Positions 7,798 to 15,662 of a DNA stretch of 18,843 nucleotides are shown one piece after another. The position numbers and the translations under genes are program-made. The DNA comes from an uncultured Clostridia bacterium (lineage in GTDB: Bacteria > Bacillota > Clostridia > Oscillospirales > Acutalibacteraceae). A model generated the notes under the pieces. It was not told the origin of the DNA, searched no databases, and worked only from the letters and a program-made list of their open reading frames with translations. The stretch lies in assembly GCA_944382025.1 (NCBI GenBank), contig CALWMQ010000035.1:1-18843 (forward strand), given 5' to 3'. The stretch's first letter is position 1; the number at the start of each line of letters is the position of its first letter.

Positions 7798-8742
7798 TCA
7801 CTGCGAAGCCGTCCGCCGCCTGGATGGCCGGAACCGCCTGACTCGTCTGTCTGCCTGGCTGGATGCGGAACGCGCCTCTTTTTCCATCAGCCGCCGAACC
7901 GCTTCCGCCCGGGTGGCGAGAAACAACGGGGCGGCGTAAAAATAGGGGATCACCGTGAAACAGGCGAACAGCCACCCGGAAAATCCCATATACAGCCAGG
8001 CCATGTCCCCCGTCTGACCCTTCATCAGCTGCCGGGAACGCTTCATGGCCCCTCGGACAGTGGATTCTTCCTCCAGCAAATACTGGGCCGGCATCCACCG
8101 CAGCATGGTCAGTTCCACCGCCAGAAATCCGGCGATCACGCCGAATAGGCCCAGGAAACCAGTGAATACCAAGGTTACGTCCCGTAACGCCCCCGCGTCC
8201 ATGACCCGCAGCAGATATTCCCCATACCCTAAGGCCAGGGCGCCGGGAATGTACCACAGCAGGCTCCAAAGGCTCCGGTAGATCCATAGCGTCAGCCGCC
8301 AGCGTACCGCCTTCCCGTAAGCCTTGCCCTGGTAGAATCGCCCTACCACCGATACCGGAACCGATTTTTCCTCGGGTGCCTCCCGGTCGGCCTCTAAACG
8401 GATTATCCCGTTTTCCAGCCGTTCCACCATCGGCGGCGGCTCGGGCGGCGCGGGAAAAGCCACCCGCCGGTAAAAAAGCGACTGGCCCGCGCGTAGGGGG
8501 GAAAGCAAAAATAGGTCCACTACCACCGCACCCAGCAGGATTCCCAGCCGCCACCAGTTGCTTTGCCCGCTCAGCACCTCCATTACCGATATACCTTGGT
8601 TCAGACGGATACCCATGGAAAACATAACCCCTAGCTCCGCGGCGGTCAGTACCCCTCCTGACAGCAGAAGCAATACCTGTACCCCTACCGCTTGTTTCCA
8701 GTTGCCTTTTAACCGTTCCCGGGCTTTTTGAGCCGGTCGCAT
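7798..8742 (-). CDS. DUF975-like integral membrane protein
   Basis: The 314-aa product starts MRPAQKARERLKGNWKQAV, matching the short basic N-terminus typical of DUF975 proteins. About five or six hydrophobic segments follow: near residues 16-40, 60-80, two around 150-180, one around 190-215, and a last group containing GFSGWLFACFTVIPYFYAAP. That final stretch, preceded by AMKRSRQLMKGQ, resembles the conserved DUF975 C-terminal motif. The middle is a Pro/Glu-rich soluble loop (about 85-125), and the tail is strongly basic. ATG 8742 is chosen because AAGGTGGAAGG lies just upstream; the longer frame to 8853 runs through a terminator-like hairpin. The family's function is unknown. Its neighbours (ABC-F ATPase, calcium pump) give no clear functional link. 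Confidence 0.8.
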   Translation of the reverse strand: MRPAQKARERLKGNWKQAVGVQVLLLLSGGVLTAAELGVMFSMGIRLNQGISVMEVLSGQSNWWRLGILLGAVVVDLFLLSPLRAGQSLFYRRVAFPAPPEPPPMVERLENGIIRLEADREAPEEKSVPVSVVGRFYQGKAYGKAVRWRLTLWIYRSLWSLLWYIPGALALGYGEYLLRVMDAGALRDVTLVFTGFLGLFGVIAGFLAVELTMLRWMPAQYLLEEESTVRGAMKRSRQLMKGQTGDMAWLYMGFSGWLFACFTVIPYFYAAPLFLATRAEAVRRLMEKEARSASSQADRRVRRFRPSRRRTASQ

Positions 8743-9020
8743 ATTCCTTCCACCTTTCCCTTTTGCATTAGTATGGGCGGAAGAGCAAAAAAGATGCAGG
8801 TATCTCGTCTGCATCTGGGCCCAATATCCACTGATATATCGGAAAAGGAACATTAATCGTTTTTATCCGCCTGTTCCTCACAAATGGCGGGTCGGAATCC
8901 CGTTTTCCCGGTACGCGCTCAGCCGGCCGGGCGGCTGGGCGGTATGCTGACGGTCATATCCCGGCATTCCGCTTCCGCCGGGGAAAAGGTCAACCGGTTT
9001 TCAACGTATATGTATAGAGG
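8743..9020 (-). other. Gene-free leader region before the DUF975-like gene
   Basis: About 280 bp between two minus-strand terminators carries no convincing ORF. On the minus strand it contains several dyads, for example GGAACA paired with TGTTCC around 8850-8880 and CCGGC/GCCGG runs around 8920-8985, and ends in the 8787-8815 terminator. No clear -35/-10 pair was found. A structured leader or small RNA is possible, but I match it to no known riboswitch class. Confidence 0.4.
8787..8815 (-). terminator. Intrinsic terminator or attenuator upstream of the DUF975-like gene
   Basis: On the minus strand GATGCAG (8809-8815) pairs with CTGCATC (8793-8799) around a 9-base loop, followed at once by six U residues (8787-8792). 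This is a textbook factor-independent terminator shape. It lies only about 45 nt before the DUF975-like start codon and downstream of another terminator (9021-9062), so it may attenuate that gene or end a short RNA made from 8816-9020. Confidence 0.7.
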
Positions 9021-9062
9021 AAAACAACCAAGGCTGGCCTATATCTCCTATAGGCCAGCCTT
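9021..9062 (-). terminator. Terminator of the calcium P-type ATPase gene
   Basis: A perfect 14-bp stem (9049-9062 with 9030-9043, loop of 5) lies 21 bp past the ATPase stop codon and is followed on the minus strand by GGTTGTTTT. Position, stem and U-rich tail agree. Confidence 0.85.
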
Positions 9063-9083
9063 GAACAAGGAACCCTCCACGCT

Positions 9084-11936
9084 TTATAGGCTGCCTTTGT
9101 GATGGGTCAGACGCAGGATTAGTTTCCTGGCCCCATCGGCAGGCACTACTAAAAAGGCAATCAACAGCACTGTCAGCAGTTCACGCGGAGTCAGCCCCGC
9201 TGTGCGGAACAGGCTGCCGCCGTAATAAATCAGCAAAAGCTGGATAGCCGCCACCAGAGCCATGATCCCTACAAAGGCCGGGTTCCGGTGGAGATGGGCC
9301 AACAGGTTCACCCGGTGTGTCCGGGCGTTGAAACTATTGAAAATACCGGTGAACATGAACAAAGCGAAGAAGGCGGTCATGAGGTAGATAGGATCCGCAC
9401 CGTAACGGAACAGGGGCTTGAACCAGTCCAGCTTGAGGAACGCTACGCACAGCCCTACGGTAAACAGCCCCATGCATACGATCTGGTTGAGCATATACCG
9501 GTTCAGAACCGGTTCATCCCGCTTTTTGGGCGGCTCCCGCATGTACTCCTTCAGAGGCGGCTCACCCGCAAAAGCCAGACCGGCCAAAGTGTCCATGATA
9601 ATATTGATCCACAGCATCTGGATCACTGTCACCGGTGTGTCGATGCCGATAAACGGCCCGATAATGGAAATCCCCACGGCACATAGATTCATCGTGAGCT
9701 GGAAAATAATGAATTTCCGGATGCTCTTGAAAATGGTGCGCCCATACAGGATAGCTTTGGCGATGGAGGCAAAATTATCGTCCAGAATGACGATGTCCCC
9801 GGCTTCCTTGGCTACCTCGGTGCCGCTGCCCATAGCGAAGCCTACATCCGCCTTCTTCAGTGCAGGAGCGTCGTTAATGCCGTCCCCTGTCATGCCTGCC
9901 ACTAAGCCCAGTTCCTGGGACAACCGGATAAGGCGGCTTTTATCCGCGGGCATGGCCCGGGCCACTACCCTCAGGGACGGCAGCCTCTCCTTGACCTGCT
10001 GGTCGGTCAGCTCCGCCAGCTCGCCGCTGGTCAGGATGGCCTCCGGCGGGCTGTTTTGCTCCAGAAGCCCAGAGGACCGGGCAATGGCAGCGGCAGTTTC
10101 CCGGTTATCCCCGGTCATCATTACCACCTGGATTCCAGCACCTCTGACCTGGCTGATAGCCCCACGGGCCTCAGGACGCACCTCGTCTCGGATGCCGGTC
10201 AGCCCCAGGAGAATCAGACGGGAGAAGCCTCCGGATCCCGGTACAGGCTCTTCCGATACCGCCAAGGCCAGTACCCGCATGGCGTGGCCGGTCATTTCGG
10301 CCCAGGCAGACTTGAGCATCATGGTGTTATCCAGGGGCTGGACCGTCCCTTTGGAGTCCACATACCGGTCACAGGCGGACAGGATTTTTTCGGGTGCCCC
10401 TTTGATCAGGGTCAGCCGCCGGGTTCCGGGGCCGAATACCGTTTTCAGAACGGCAGTATCGGTGCCGCTGTCCGCCGTAATTTCGGCAGCAGACCATTTC
10501 CGGGCGCTGTCAAAGGGCACACGAGAGGTGACGGTATAACCCAGGGGCATGGTCTGGCGTCCCAGAATGTAGGACATCAGGGCTCGGTCGGTGGCGTTTC
10601 CTCCCAGTACCTGCCCGGCGGAAAGCAGGCTGTCGGAATTGTAATAACAGGACAGCCGGGCAAGCTCCCACAACCCCCGCTTCCGCTTCAGGTCGGCGGG
10701 CGTACGGTACTCGTTTCCCTGAGCGTCCACAAACCGGCTGACCTCCAGCTGGCCCCGGGTCAGGGTGCCTGTCTTGTCGGTAAACAGGATATTCAGGCTG
10801 CCGGAGGTCTCGATCCCTACCAGCTTGCGTACCAGCACGTGATCTTTCAGCATTCTCCTCATGTTGGAGGACAGTACCACCGTAATCATCATGGGCAGGC
10901 CCTCCGGCACTGCCACCACCACCACGGTGATGGCCAGGGTAAGGGCATGAAGCACATGCCCGAATACCACGCTTGGCTGTGAGAACTGGGCCATGATCTG
11001 GGCTGCCTGGAACCCTTTGTCCAAAATAAGGGAATGGAACAGATCCGCTGCCGCCACCAACCCTGCCGCCACATATCCCAGTCGGCTGATGGTTTTGGCC
11101 AGCCCTGCCAGCCGGATCTTCAGAGGGCTTTCCCTAGTCTCTTCCTGGACCTCCCGGGCCAGGCCTCCATAAAAGGTGGAATCCCCCACTCGGCGTACCA
11201 GCAGGATCCCTTCCCCGGAGCATACCACCGCCCCCCGGAACAGCCCGCTTTTGGACAACAGATCATCGCTGTCCCCGTCAGGATCCGGTTCCTTGGCCGC
11301 TTCCCGGCTTTCCCCATTCAGAGCGGACTGGTCCACTCTCAGCGCCCCGGAGATCAGCACTCCATCAGCGGGAATACGCTCACCGGCCTGGAGATGCACC
11401 ACATCCCCTGTCACCAGTTCCCCCACGGGCAGAGAGACCAGTACACCGTTCCGCCGTACCCGGCAGGAGGTCCTGGAGGATTCTTCCTGGAGCTTAGCAA
11501 AGGCCGATTCACTCCCATACTCCGACAGGGTGGACACAAACGTCGCCAGGAACACCGCGATGGCAATACCCGCCGACTCGTACCAGTCGAAGTTCCGGAA
11601 CAGGAATACGATATTGATGGCCAGGGCTACCAACAGGATCTTAATAATGGGATCCCCGAAGCTGCTGAGATACTGGCGCCAGAAGCCGGCCCGTTTATGC
11701 CGGGTCAGCTCGTTGGAGCCGTAAAGCTGCCGGGAACGCTCCACTTCCTCGGTGGACAGTCCCTTCTGCAGGTCGGGGGGCGGAGCCTGTCGGGGATCGG
11801 CCAAACTTTTTTCCTCTGGTTGATGAGAAGAGGCAGGCAGCCGGGCACGGCTGTTGACCTTGACCGGCTGAAAGGTTCCGTGTCGGGAATGGAGCGGCCG
11901 GCGGCGGGCCGCAAAATGGTTGAACAAAAGCTCCAC
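9084..11936 (-). CDS. Calcium-translocating P-type ATPase, PMCA-like (type IIB)
   Basis: An ATP-driven cation pump of the cell membrane, probably exporting Ca2+. Motifs in order: TGDVV actuator region, SALNGES, transmembrane PEGLP (Glu345), phosphorylation loop DKTGTLT (Asp387), KGAPE, MTGDN (607 onward), and TGDGINDAP (Asp685). The M5-M6 region (FQLTMNLCAV and MLWINIIMDTLAGLAFA) resembles plasma-membrane Ca2+ pumps rather than SERCA, favouring type IIB. About ten transmembrane helices are expected. Length is 950 aa. The start is uncertain: GTG 11936 lies directly behind AAAAAAGGAG (spacing about 1), whereas in-frame TTG 11927 is about 10 bases from the same site and may be the real start. 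The first 60 residues are basic and unconserved. The gene stands alone, divergent from spoIIE, with its own terminator. Confidence 0.93.
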   Translation of the reverse strand: MELLFNHFAARRRPLHSRHGTFQPVKVNSRARLPASSHQPEEKSLADPRQAPPPDLQKGLSTEEVERSRQLYGSNELTRHKRAGFWRQYLSSFGDPIIKILLVALAINIVFLFRNFDWYESAGIAIAVFLATFVSTLSEYGSESAFAKLQEESSRTSCRVRRNGVLVSLPVGELVTGDVVHLQAGERIPADGVLISGALRVDQSALNGESREAAKEPDPDGDSDDLLSKSGLFRGAVVCSGEGILLVRRVGDSTFYGGLAREVQEETRESPLKIRLAGLAKTISRLGYVAAGLVAAADLFHSLILDKGFQAAQIMAQFSQPSVVFGHVLHALTLAITVVVVAVPEGLPMMITVVLSSNMRRMLKDHVLVRKLVGIETSGSLNILFTDKTGTLTRGQLEVSRFVDAQGNEYRTPADLKRKRGLWELARLSCYYNSDSLLSAGQVLGGNATDRALMSYILGRQTMPLGYTVTSRVPFDSARKWSAAEITADSGTDTAVLKTVFGPGTRRLTLIKGAPEKILSACDRYVDSKGTVQPLDNTMMLKSAWAEMTGHAMRVLALAVSEEPVPGSGGFSRLILLGLTGIRDEVRPEARGAISQVRGAGIQVVMMTGDNRETAAAIARSSGLLEQNSPPEAILTSGELAELTDQQVKERLPSLRVVARAMPADKSRLIRLSQELGLVAGMTGDGINDAPALKKADVGFAMGSGTEVAKEAGDIVILDDNFASIAKAILYGRTIFKSIRKFIIFQLTMNLCAVGISIIGPFIGIDTPVTVIQMLWINIIMDTLAGLAFAGEPPLKEYMREPPKKRDEPVLNRYMLNQIVCMGLFTVGLCVAFLKLDWFKPLFRYGADPIYLMTAFFALFMFTGIFNSFNARTHRVNLLAHLHRNPAFVGIMALVAAIQLLLIYYGGSLFRTAGLTPRELLTVLLIAFLVVPADGARKLILRLTHHKGSL

Positions 11937-12225
11937 ACTCCTTTTTTCATGCCCGCTGCCGCGGGCTGTCCCCGCCTGTAAAGCGGTTTTTCAGGTTCGC
12001 ATGGCGGAGGCGCACGTCCATACCCACACGGTACAGCAGGCGGCAACCTTCGTTTCCCCAGCGGTTCCCGTTAAAAGGGCATTCCCCTCCATAACAGACC
12101 ATAAAGGGCTGCGGACCCACCGACCAGCTCAGAGAAAAAGGAACAGGGCGGGTTCCCGCTCCGCCAATGGCAGAGCCCACTGCGCTAATGGGTACGTTTC
12201 ATGGCGGGATTTCCGGCGAGACTGC

Positions 12226-12253
12226 TATATATTTATTCAAGCCGCGCGGACAA
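12226..12253 (-). promoter_or_regulatory. Candidate promoter for the calcium ATPase
   Basis: On the minus strand TTGTCC (12248-12253) is followed after 16 bases by TATATA (12226-12231), in a locally AT-rich patch of otherwise GC-rich DNA. It would give a leader of about 280 nt before the ATPase. No competing candidate was found, but the match is moderate. Confidence 0.4.
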
Positions 12254-12430
12254 TAGACCAAGCCCCGGTTGCTCCTTACCCAGGCTGTCAGTCCTGGCCA
12301 TTCTCCCCGCCCCCTCGTCCGCCAGCCCCCGTTCCGGCAGGGGATCGAGGGCCTTCTAAAAGTTTTTTATCGGTATTTGTCCATTTTCCGCTATTTCCCG
12401 GCCAAAATTCCCCGCTTCTTCCCGCCGGAA

Positions 12431-12463
12431 CCGACAAAAACAGAACGGGACAAGCTCTATAAT
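12431..12463 (+). promoter_or_regulatory. Candidate Spo0A-controlled spoIIE promoter with 21-bp spacer
   Basis: A perfect TATAAT (12458-12463) has no good -35 at 17 bases, but CCGACA lies 21 bases upstream (12431-12436). In B. subtilis, Spo0A-activated spoIIE and spoIIG promoters are known for such long 21-22 bp spacers, with 0A boxes over the -35 region. Here CCGACAAA is close to the reverse 0A box (TTCGACAAA), and TTTGTCC at 12376-12382 is a second weak candidate. The leader to the coding start would be about 120-135 nt. Confidence 0.5.
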
Positions 12464-12588
12464 AAAGGTGCGGCAGTTCCTCCGGATGGAAAAAGTCCCG
12501 TATCCCCGTGGCAGGATTGCCAGCCGGGTACGGCCGGAGGCGAAAAGGCCGGGAGGCTCTTCCGGCAGCGCGGCAATTTTGGTAAGTT

Positions 12589-14091
12589 TTGGTGGTGAGG
12601 ACGTTGAAACAAAAACAGTCCGCGGGAGGAGCCGCGGCTCTGGAATCCCGTGCCTTGGCCGGGGAGGAAAGTCTCGGCCGTCAGTTGGTGCTGATGGCTC
12701 TCTGGGGCCTGATTGGTATTCTGGTCCCTCGGGCCACGGTGTACGGCGGTATGTCCCCTTTCGGCGTGGGTATCGCCGCGGCCGTATCCGGCCCCGGTTC
12801 GGTGGTAGTCTATTTGGCGGCCGGTATGGGCTATCTCCTGCCTGACGGCGCTGTGTTCCCTTTGCGATATCTGGCGGCCGTGGCCGCCGTGGCCAGTATC
12901 CGCTGGGCTCTGAACGGTATGCGGAAACTTACCGACGCCGCTTTCTTTGCACCCCTTACCGCTTTTCTGGCGACCGGGTTCACTGGGATGTCCCTGGCGC
13001 TGATGAATAACCCTTCCCTGACCAATGTGCTGATGGTGGCGGCTGAAAGCCTTCTGGCGGGGGGCTTTGCCTACTTTGTATCCACCGCTTTCCGTATTAC
13101 CCATCAGCCCGAATCCAAAACCTTGACCGCTCAGGAACAATCCAGCGTGGTGGCGGTGGCGGCTGTGGTGCTGATGGCTGTGTCCACAATCCAATTCAGC
13201 GGCATTTCCCCTGGCCGTATCCTCTCCATTATGCTGATCCTGCTGCTGGCCCGCTGCGGCAAGGAGCAGGGCGGCGCTATTGCCGGTATTGTTCTGGGTA
13301 CCGCCATGGGTCTGGTCGCCCCTGATCAGATGTTCCTGGCACCCGCCTATGCCCTGGGAGGACTCATGGCCGGCGTCTTTGCCCGCTTCGGAAAACTGGC
13401 CTCCGCCGCCAGCTTTGTGGCGGTGAACACCATTGTCACCTTCAGCGTCACTCCCGGTTTGGAGGTGGTTGTAGGCTTTTACGAGGTGGCGGCGGCCAGC
13501 GTACTCTATGTCGCACTGCCCTCGGTACTGGATAAGAGGGTAAACGCCCTGTTCAGCCACGCTAAGGATATTCCTGCTGTGGATGGCCTGCGCCGGTCAG
13601 TGGTGATGCGCATGGATTTCGCCGCCAAGGCCATGCATGAGGTGGCCAGCACAGTGGACAGTGTCTCCAAAAAACTGGCCGGTTTATCCGCACCGGATCT
13701 GGGCAGCGTTTACCGGGGAGTGTCCGATGACGTGTGCCGGGTATGCGGGCTGAAAATGTTTTGCTGGGAACAGCATTTCTCTGAAACGATGGATTCCTTC
13801 AATAACCTGTCCCCCCTCCTAAGGGAAAAAGGCAGCATTGCTTCCAATGATATCAAAGGACATTTGGCACGCCATTGTAGCCGGATGGATGAGGTGGCCA
13901 GCCGGGTGAATATCGGCTATCGGGAGCATCTTGTAAGGGAAGGCGCCTGGCGGCGGCTGGCTGAAATCCGAACCGTGGCTACCGGGCAGTTCGGCAATAT
14001 GTCGGAGATGCTGGCCGAGATGGCCAGGGATTTCGCTGTGGAAGATAAGCTGGATCCCGATGCCGCTGCCAGGGTAACCGCGATCTGTTAG
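12589..14091 (+). CDS. spoIIE: SpoIIE N-terminal half (membrane and regulatory domains), ended by in-frame TAG
   Basis: SpoIIE sits at the polar septum of sporulating cells and dephosphorylates SpoIIAA to release sigma-F. This 500-residue half holds the hydrophobic N-terminus (about ten helices, roughly residues 35-340) and the central region, including the family's Cys cluster (VCRVCGLKMFCW). It stops at TAG 14089-14091, and the same frame continues at once with CAG CGT GGG CTG into the phosphatase half at 14116-14949. Together they span about 786 codons, near the 827 aa of B. subtilis SpoIIE. A stop at 12583 excludes an earlier start. TTG 12589, GTG 12592, GTG 12595 and TTG 12604 are possible; TTG 12604, behind GGTGGTGAGG, has the best ribosome site. 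Either a recent nonsense mutation, a sequencing error or stop-codon readthrough explains the split. Confidence 0.85.
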   Translation: MVVRTLKQKQSAGGAAALESRALAGEESLGRQLVLMALWGLIGILVPRATVYGGMSPFGVGIAAAVSGPGSVVVYLAAGMGYLLPDGAVFPLRYLAAVAAVASIRWALNGMRKLTDAAFFAPLTAFLATGFTGMSLALMNNPSLTNVLMVAAESLLAGGFAYFVSTAFRITHQPESKTLTAQEQSSVVAVAAVVLMAVSTIQFSGISPGRILSIMLILLLARCGKEQGGAIAGIVLGTAMGLVAPDQMFLAPAYALGGLMAGVFARFGKLASAASFVAVNTIVTFSVTPGLEVVVGFYEVAAASVLYVALPSVLDKRVNALFSHAKDIPAVDGLRRSVVMRMDFAAKAMHEVASTVDSVSKKLAGLSAPDLGSVYRGVSDDVCRVCGLKMFCWEQHFSETMDSFNNLSPLLREKGSIASNDIKGHLARHCSRMDEVASRVNIGYREHLVREGAWRRLAEIRTVATGQFGNMSEMLAEMARDFAVEDKLDPDAAARVTAIC

Positions 14092-14115
14092 CAGCGTGGG
14101 CTGTCGGATCAGGAC

Positions 14116-14949
14116 GTGGAATGCAGTGTCAGCCCCAGCAACCGGATGACGGTGGATATCCTGGCTTCCGACCAAGGGGCCAGAATCAAAGAGAAAACCT
14201 GGCGTGAGGAGATCGGCGAAGCCTGCGGTCGTGATTTCGACCATCCTACCGTTGCCCGGGTCGGAGATTGGGTGCGGATCTCCCTCAATGAACTGCCGGT
14301 GTACCAGGTCGCTATAGGTTCCGCTCAAATGGCCTGCACCGGCGAAAAACTGTGCGGTGACGCGGTGGAAAATTTCCAGGATGGCACCGGACGGACGGTG
14401 GTGGTGCTCAGCGACGGTATGGGCAGCGGCGGCCGGGCCGCTGTGGACGGCGCTATGGCCGCCGGACTTACCTCAAGGCTGCTTCAGGCTGGTTTCGGCC
14501 CGGACAGCGTCCTGCGAATGGTCAATTCCGCCCTGATGGTCAAATCCGGGGATGAGAGTCTGGCCACCCTGGATATCGCCTCCATTAACCTGTTTACCGG
14601 CCGCCTGGAAAACCTCAAAGCCGGCGCTGCCGCTTCCCTGCTCCGCAGCAAGGGCCGGGTTTCCAGAATGGAACGATCTTCCCTTCCGGTAGGAATCCTG
14701 CAGGATATTTCCTTTGAACGCTGTGGTGATACCCTGGTGGACGGGGATATCCTCCTGCTGATGAGCGATGGTGCCCTTACCGCTGGCATTGCCTGGGTAG
14801 AAGAACTGCTTCGGGATTATGACGCTGACAAGGGGAGTATGAAAGACCTGGCTGAGAAAGTGGTTACCGCCGCCAGAAAACGCCAGGATAGCCTGCGGGA
14901 AGACGATATTACCGCTGTCGCCCTCCATGTCCATCGGGTTAACCGATAG
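14116..14949 (+). CDS. spoIIE: SpoIIE C-terminal half (PP2C-type phosphatase domain)
   Basis: This is the serine phosphatase domain that acts on SpoIIAA-phosphate. It is in the same frame as the N-terminal half and separated from it only by the TAG at 14089. Motifs include GEKLCGDAV, LSDGMGSGGRA (Asp at codon 609 of the combined frame, close to metal-binding Asp610 of B. subtilis), LMSDGAL and EDDITAVALHV. All expected acidic metal ligands are present, and there is no other stop or frameshift, so the domain does not look decayed. If translated alone it would have to start internally, for example at GTG 14116, which has only AGGA one base upstream. A free, soluble phosphatase would lack septum targeting and the regulatory linker. 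It ends in TAG at 14947. Confidence 0.85.
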   Translation: MECSVSPSNRMTVDILASDQGARIKEKTWREEIGEACGRDFDHPTVARVGDWVRISLNELPVYQVAIGSAQMACTGEKLCGDAVENFQDGTGRTVVVLSDGMGSGGRAAVDGAMAAGLTSRLLQAGFGPDSVLRMVNSALMVKSGDESLATLDIASINLFTGRLENLKAGAAASLLRSKGRVSRMERSSLPVGILQDISFERCGDTLVDGDILLLMSDGALTAGIAWVEELLRDYDADKGSMKDLAEKVVTAARKRQDSLREDDITAVALHVHRVNR

Positions 14950-15014
14950 GCTGGAATCCGAGAAAAAATATGAATTTTACGGCATGGCCTCGCAGACGCG
15001 CCGCCATGGACAGA

Positions 15015-15058
15015 AATACCGTGTCCCGTCAGCTTCCCTAGCTGGCGGGCACGGTATT
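15015..15058 (+). terminator. Long hairpin downstream of spoIIE
   Basis: AATACCGTG (15015-15023) pairs with CACGGTATT (15050-15058). The stem continues inside with CCCG/CGGG and CAGCT/AGCTG, interrupted by one bulged T and a T-G pair, around a 5-base loop. It lies 66 bp after the spoIIE stop. The following sequence, CTTGACTATATTC, is weakly U-rich. The rest of the gap to the ilvA promoter (15059-15286) is pyrimidine-rich, and I see no gene in it. Confidence 0.6.
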
Positions 15059-15286
15059 CTTGACTATATTCATTCCCCTCTTTCAGCTGCCTCTATAATC
15101 CTATCCAATCCGGCTCTCAGAACCCATGTGTGTACTGCCTGGTTCATTCCCCTTTGCCGCCTGTTTGAGCCGGTATTCCCCCGGCTGCCCGAATACCCAC
15201 TCATTCCTTGTTTCTGCGCACCGTTTGACTGATAGGCGGATACCTGTTTTCCGCAATATCCTCAGAACTTTTTTCAAAAGCTACTC

Positions 15287-15315
15287 TTGACAAATTACCG
15301 CAAAAGGGGTATCCT
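15287..15315 (+). promoter_or_regulatory. Sigma-A promoter of the ilvA-ridA operon
   Basis: TTGACA (15287-15292) is a perfect -35 and TATCCT (15310-15315) a four-of-six -10, separated by exactly 17 bases. Transcription should start near 15322, immediately before the T-box leader. Confidence 0.85.
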
Positions 15316-15321
15316 TCAAAT

Positions 15322-15613
15322 CAAAGAGTATAAATGCGTGGATGGGGACGTTCCGCGATACCTTTCCTACAGAGAGCCGCCGGCCGGTGCAAGACGGCGG
15401 AAAGCCCGCCGGAAGATCACCCCTGAGCAGACCGCTGAAAGCCCAGCATTGCCGGGCCGTGTAGGCCGATCCGGGTCCTTCCCGTTACTGAAGGCCGCGT
15501 TGCCGCCACCCTGACCGGCGTAGACGCGCTTTTGAGAGCCGCTTCTATGCGGCTGAAGTAGAGTGGTACCACGAAAGTCAGCTTTCGTCTCTATATGAGA
15601 CGAAAGCTTTTTT
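15322..15613 (+). ncRNA. T-box riboswitch leader of ilvA, isoleucine specifier (ATC)
   Basis: T-box leaders bind uncharged tRNA and allow readthrough when the amino acid is scarce. Seen here: the T-box core AGAGTGGTACCACG at 15560-15573; the Stem I distal-loop pattern CAGAGAGCCG followed by CCGGTGCAAGACGG around 15370-15397; a specifier loop GAAG-ATC-ACCCCTGAG, placing ATC (Ile) at 15416-15418; a hairpin AGCCGC/GCGGCT before the T-box; and the terminator at 15580-15613. An Ile specifier before threonine dehydratase, the first committed enzyme of isoleucine synthesis, is biologically consistent. The leader's 5' end is inferred from the promoter. Specifier assignment rests on position relative to the GAA and CTGAG flanks, not on a folded model. 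Confidence 0.92.
15580..15613 (+). terminator. Regulated terminator of the T-box leader
   Basis: A perfect 12-bp stem (15580-15591 with 15597-15608), loop TATAT, followed by a T-run to 15613. It begins a few bases after the T-box core, whose residues would form the competing antiterminator when uncharged tRNA is bound. Confidence 0.92.
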
Positions 15614-15662
15614 ATTTCGGCCTCAGGCCATGTCCCCAACGGACGGAAAGGATGGTTTCTTT

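Larger units (their letters stand above)
11937..12588. other. 652-bp divergent control region between ATPase and spoIIE
   Basis: It contains a candidate minus-strand promoter at 12226-12253 for the ATPase, a candidate Spo0A-type promoter at 12431-12463 for spoIIE, and a GC-rich hairpin (GCCCGC-GGCA-GCGGGC on the minus strand, 11951-11966) next to the ATPase ribosome site. A minus-strand open frame, 12180-11947 (77 codons, GTG start), ends just before the ATPase. Its codon choice looks gene-like and it has a Cys-containing segment (YGGECPFNGNRWGNEGC), but no ribosome site was found, so I do not call it. I do not see the conserved GGGGAGUA core of the yybP-ykoY manganese riboswitch. Confidence 0.5.

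Noticed and set aside
7637..8554. 305-codon minus-strand frame overlapping the DUF975-like gene
   Set aside because: Gly/Pro/Arg-rich out-of-frame reading of the membrane-protein gene, which has the better start, hydrophobic pattern and family match.
11034..11981. 315-codon plus-strand frame opposite the calcium ATPase
   Set aside because: Antisense to the conserved P-type ATPase N-terminal half; no independent support.
11937..12220. yybP-ykoY manganese riboswitch before the P-type ATPase
   Set aside because: These often precede such pumps, but the conserved GGGGAGUA core and partner loop could not be found on the minus strand.
12457..13560. 367-codon minus-strand frame opposite spoIIE
   Set aside because: His/Gln/Gly-rich antisense artefact of the hydrophobic SpoIIE N-terminus.
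14089..14091. Pyrrolysine or general TAG recoding
   Set aside because: TAG also ends the first gene (429-431) and spoIIE itself (14947-14949) as an ordinary stop, and no pyl gene is in the window; kept only as something to check.
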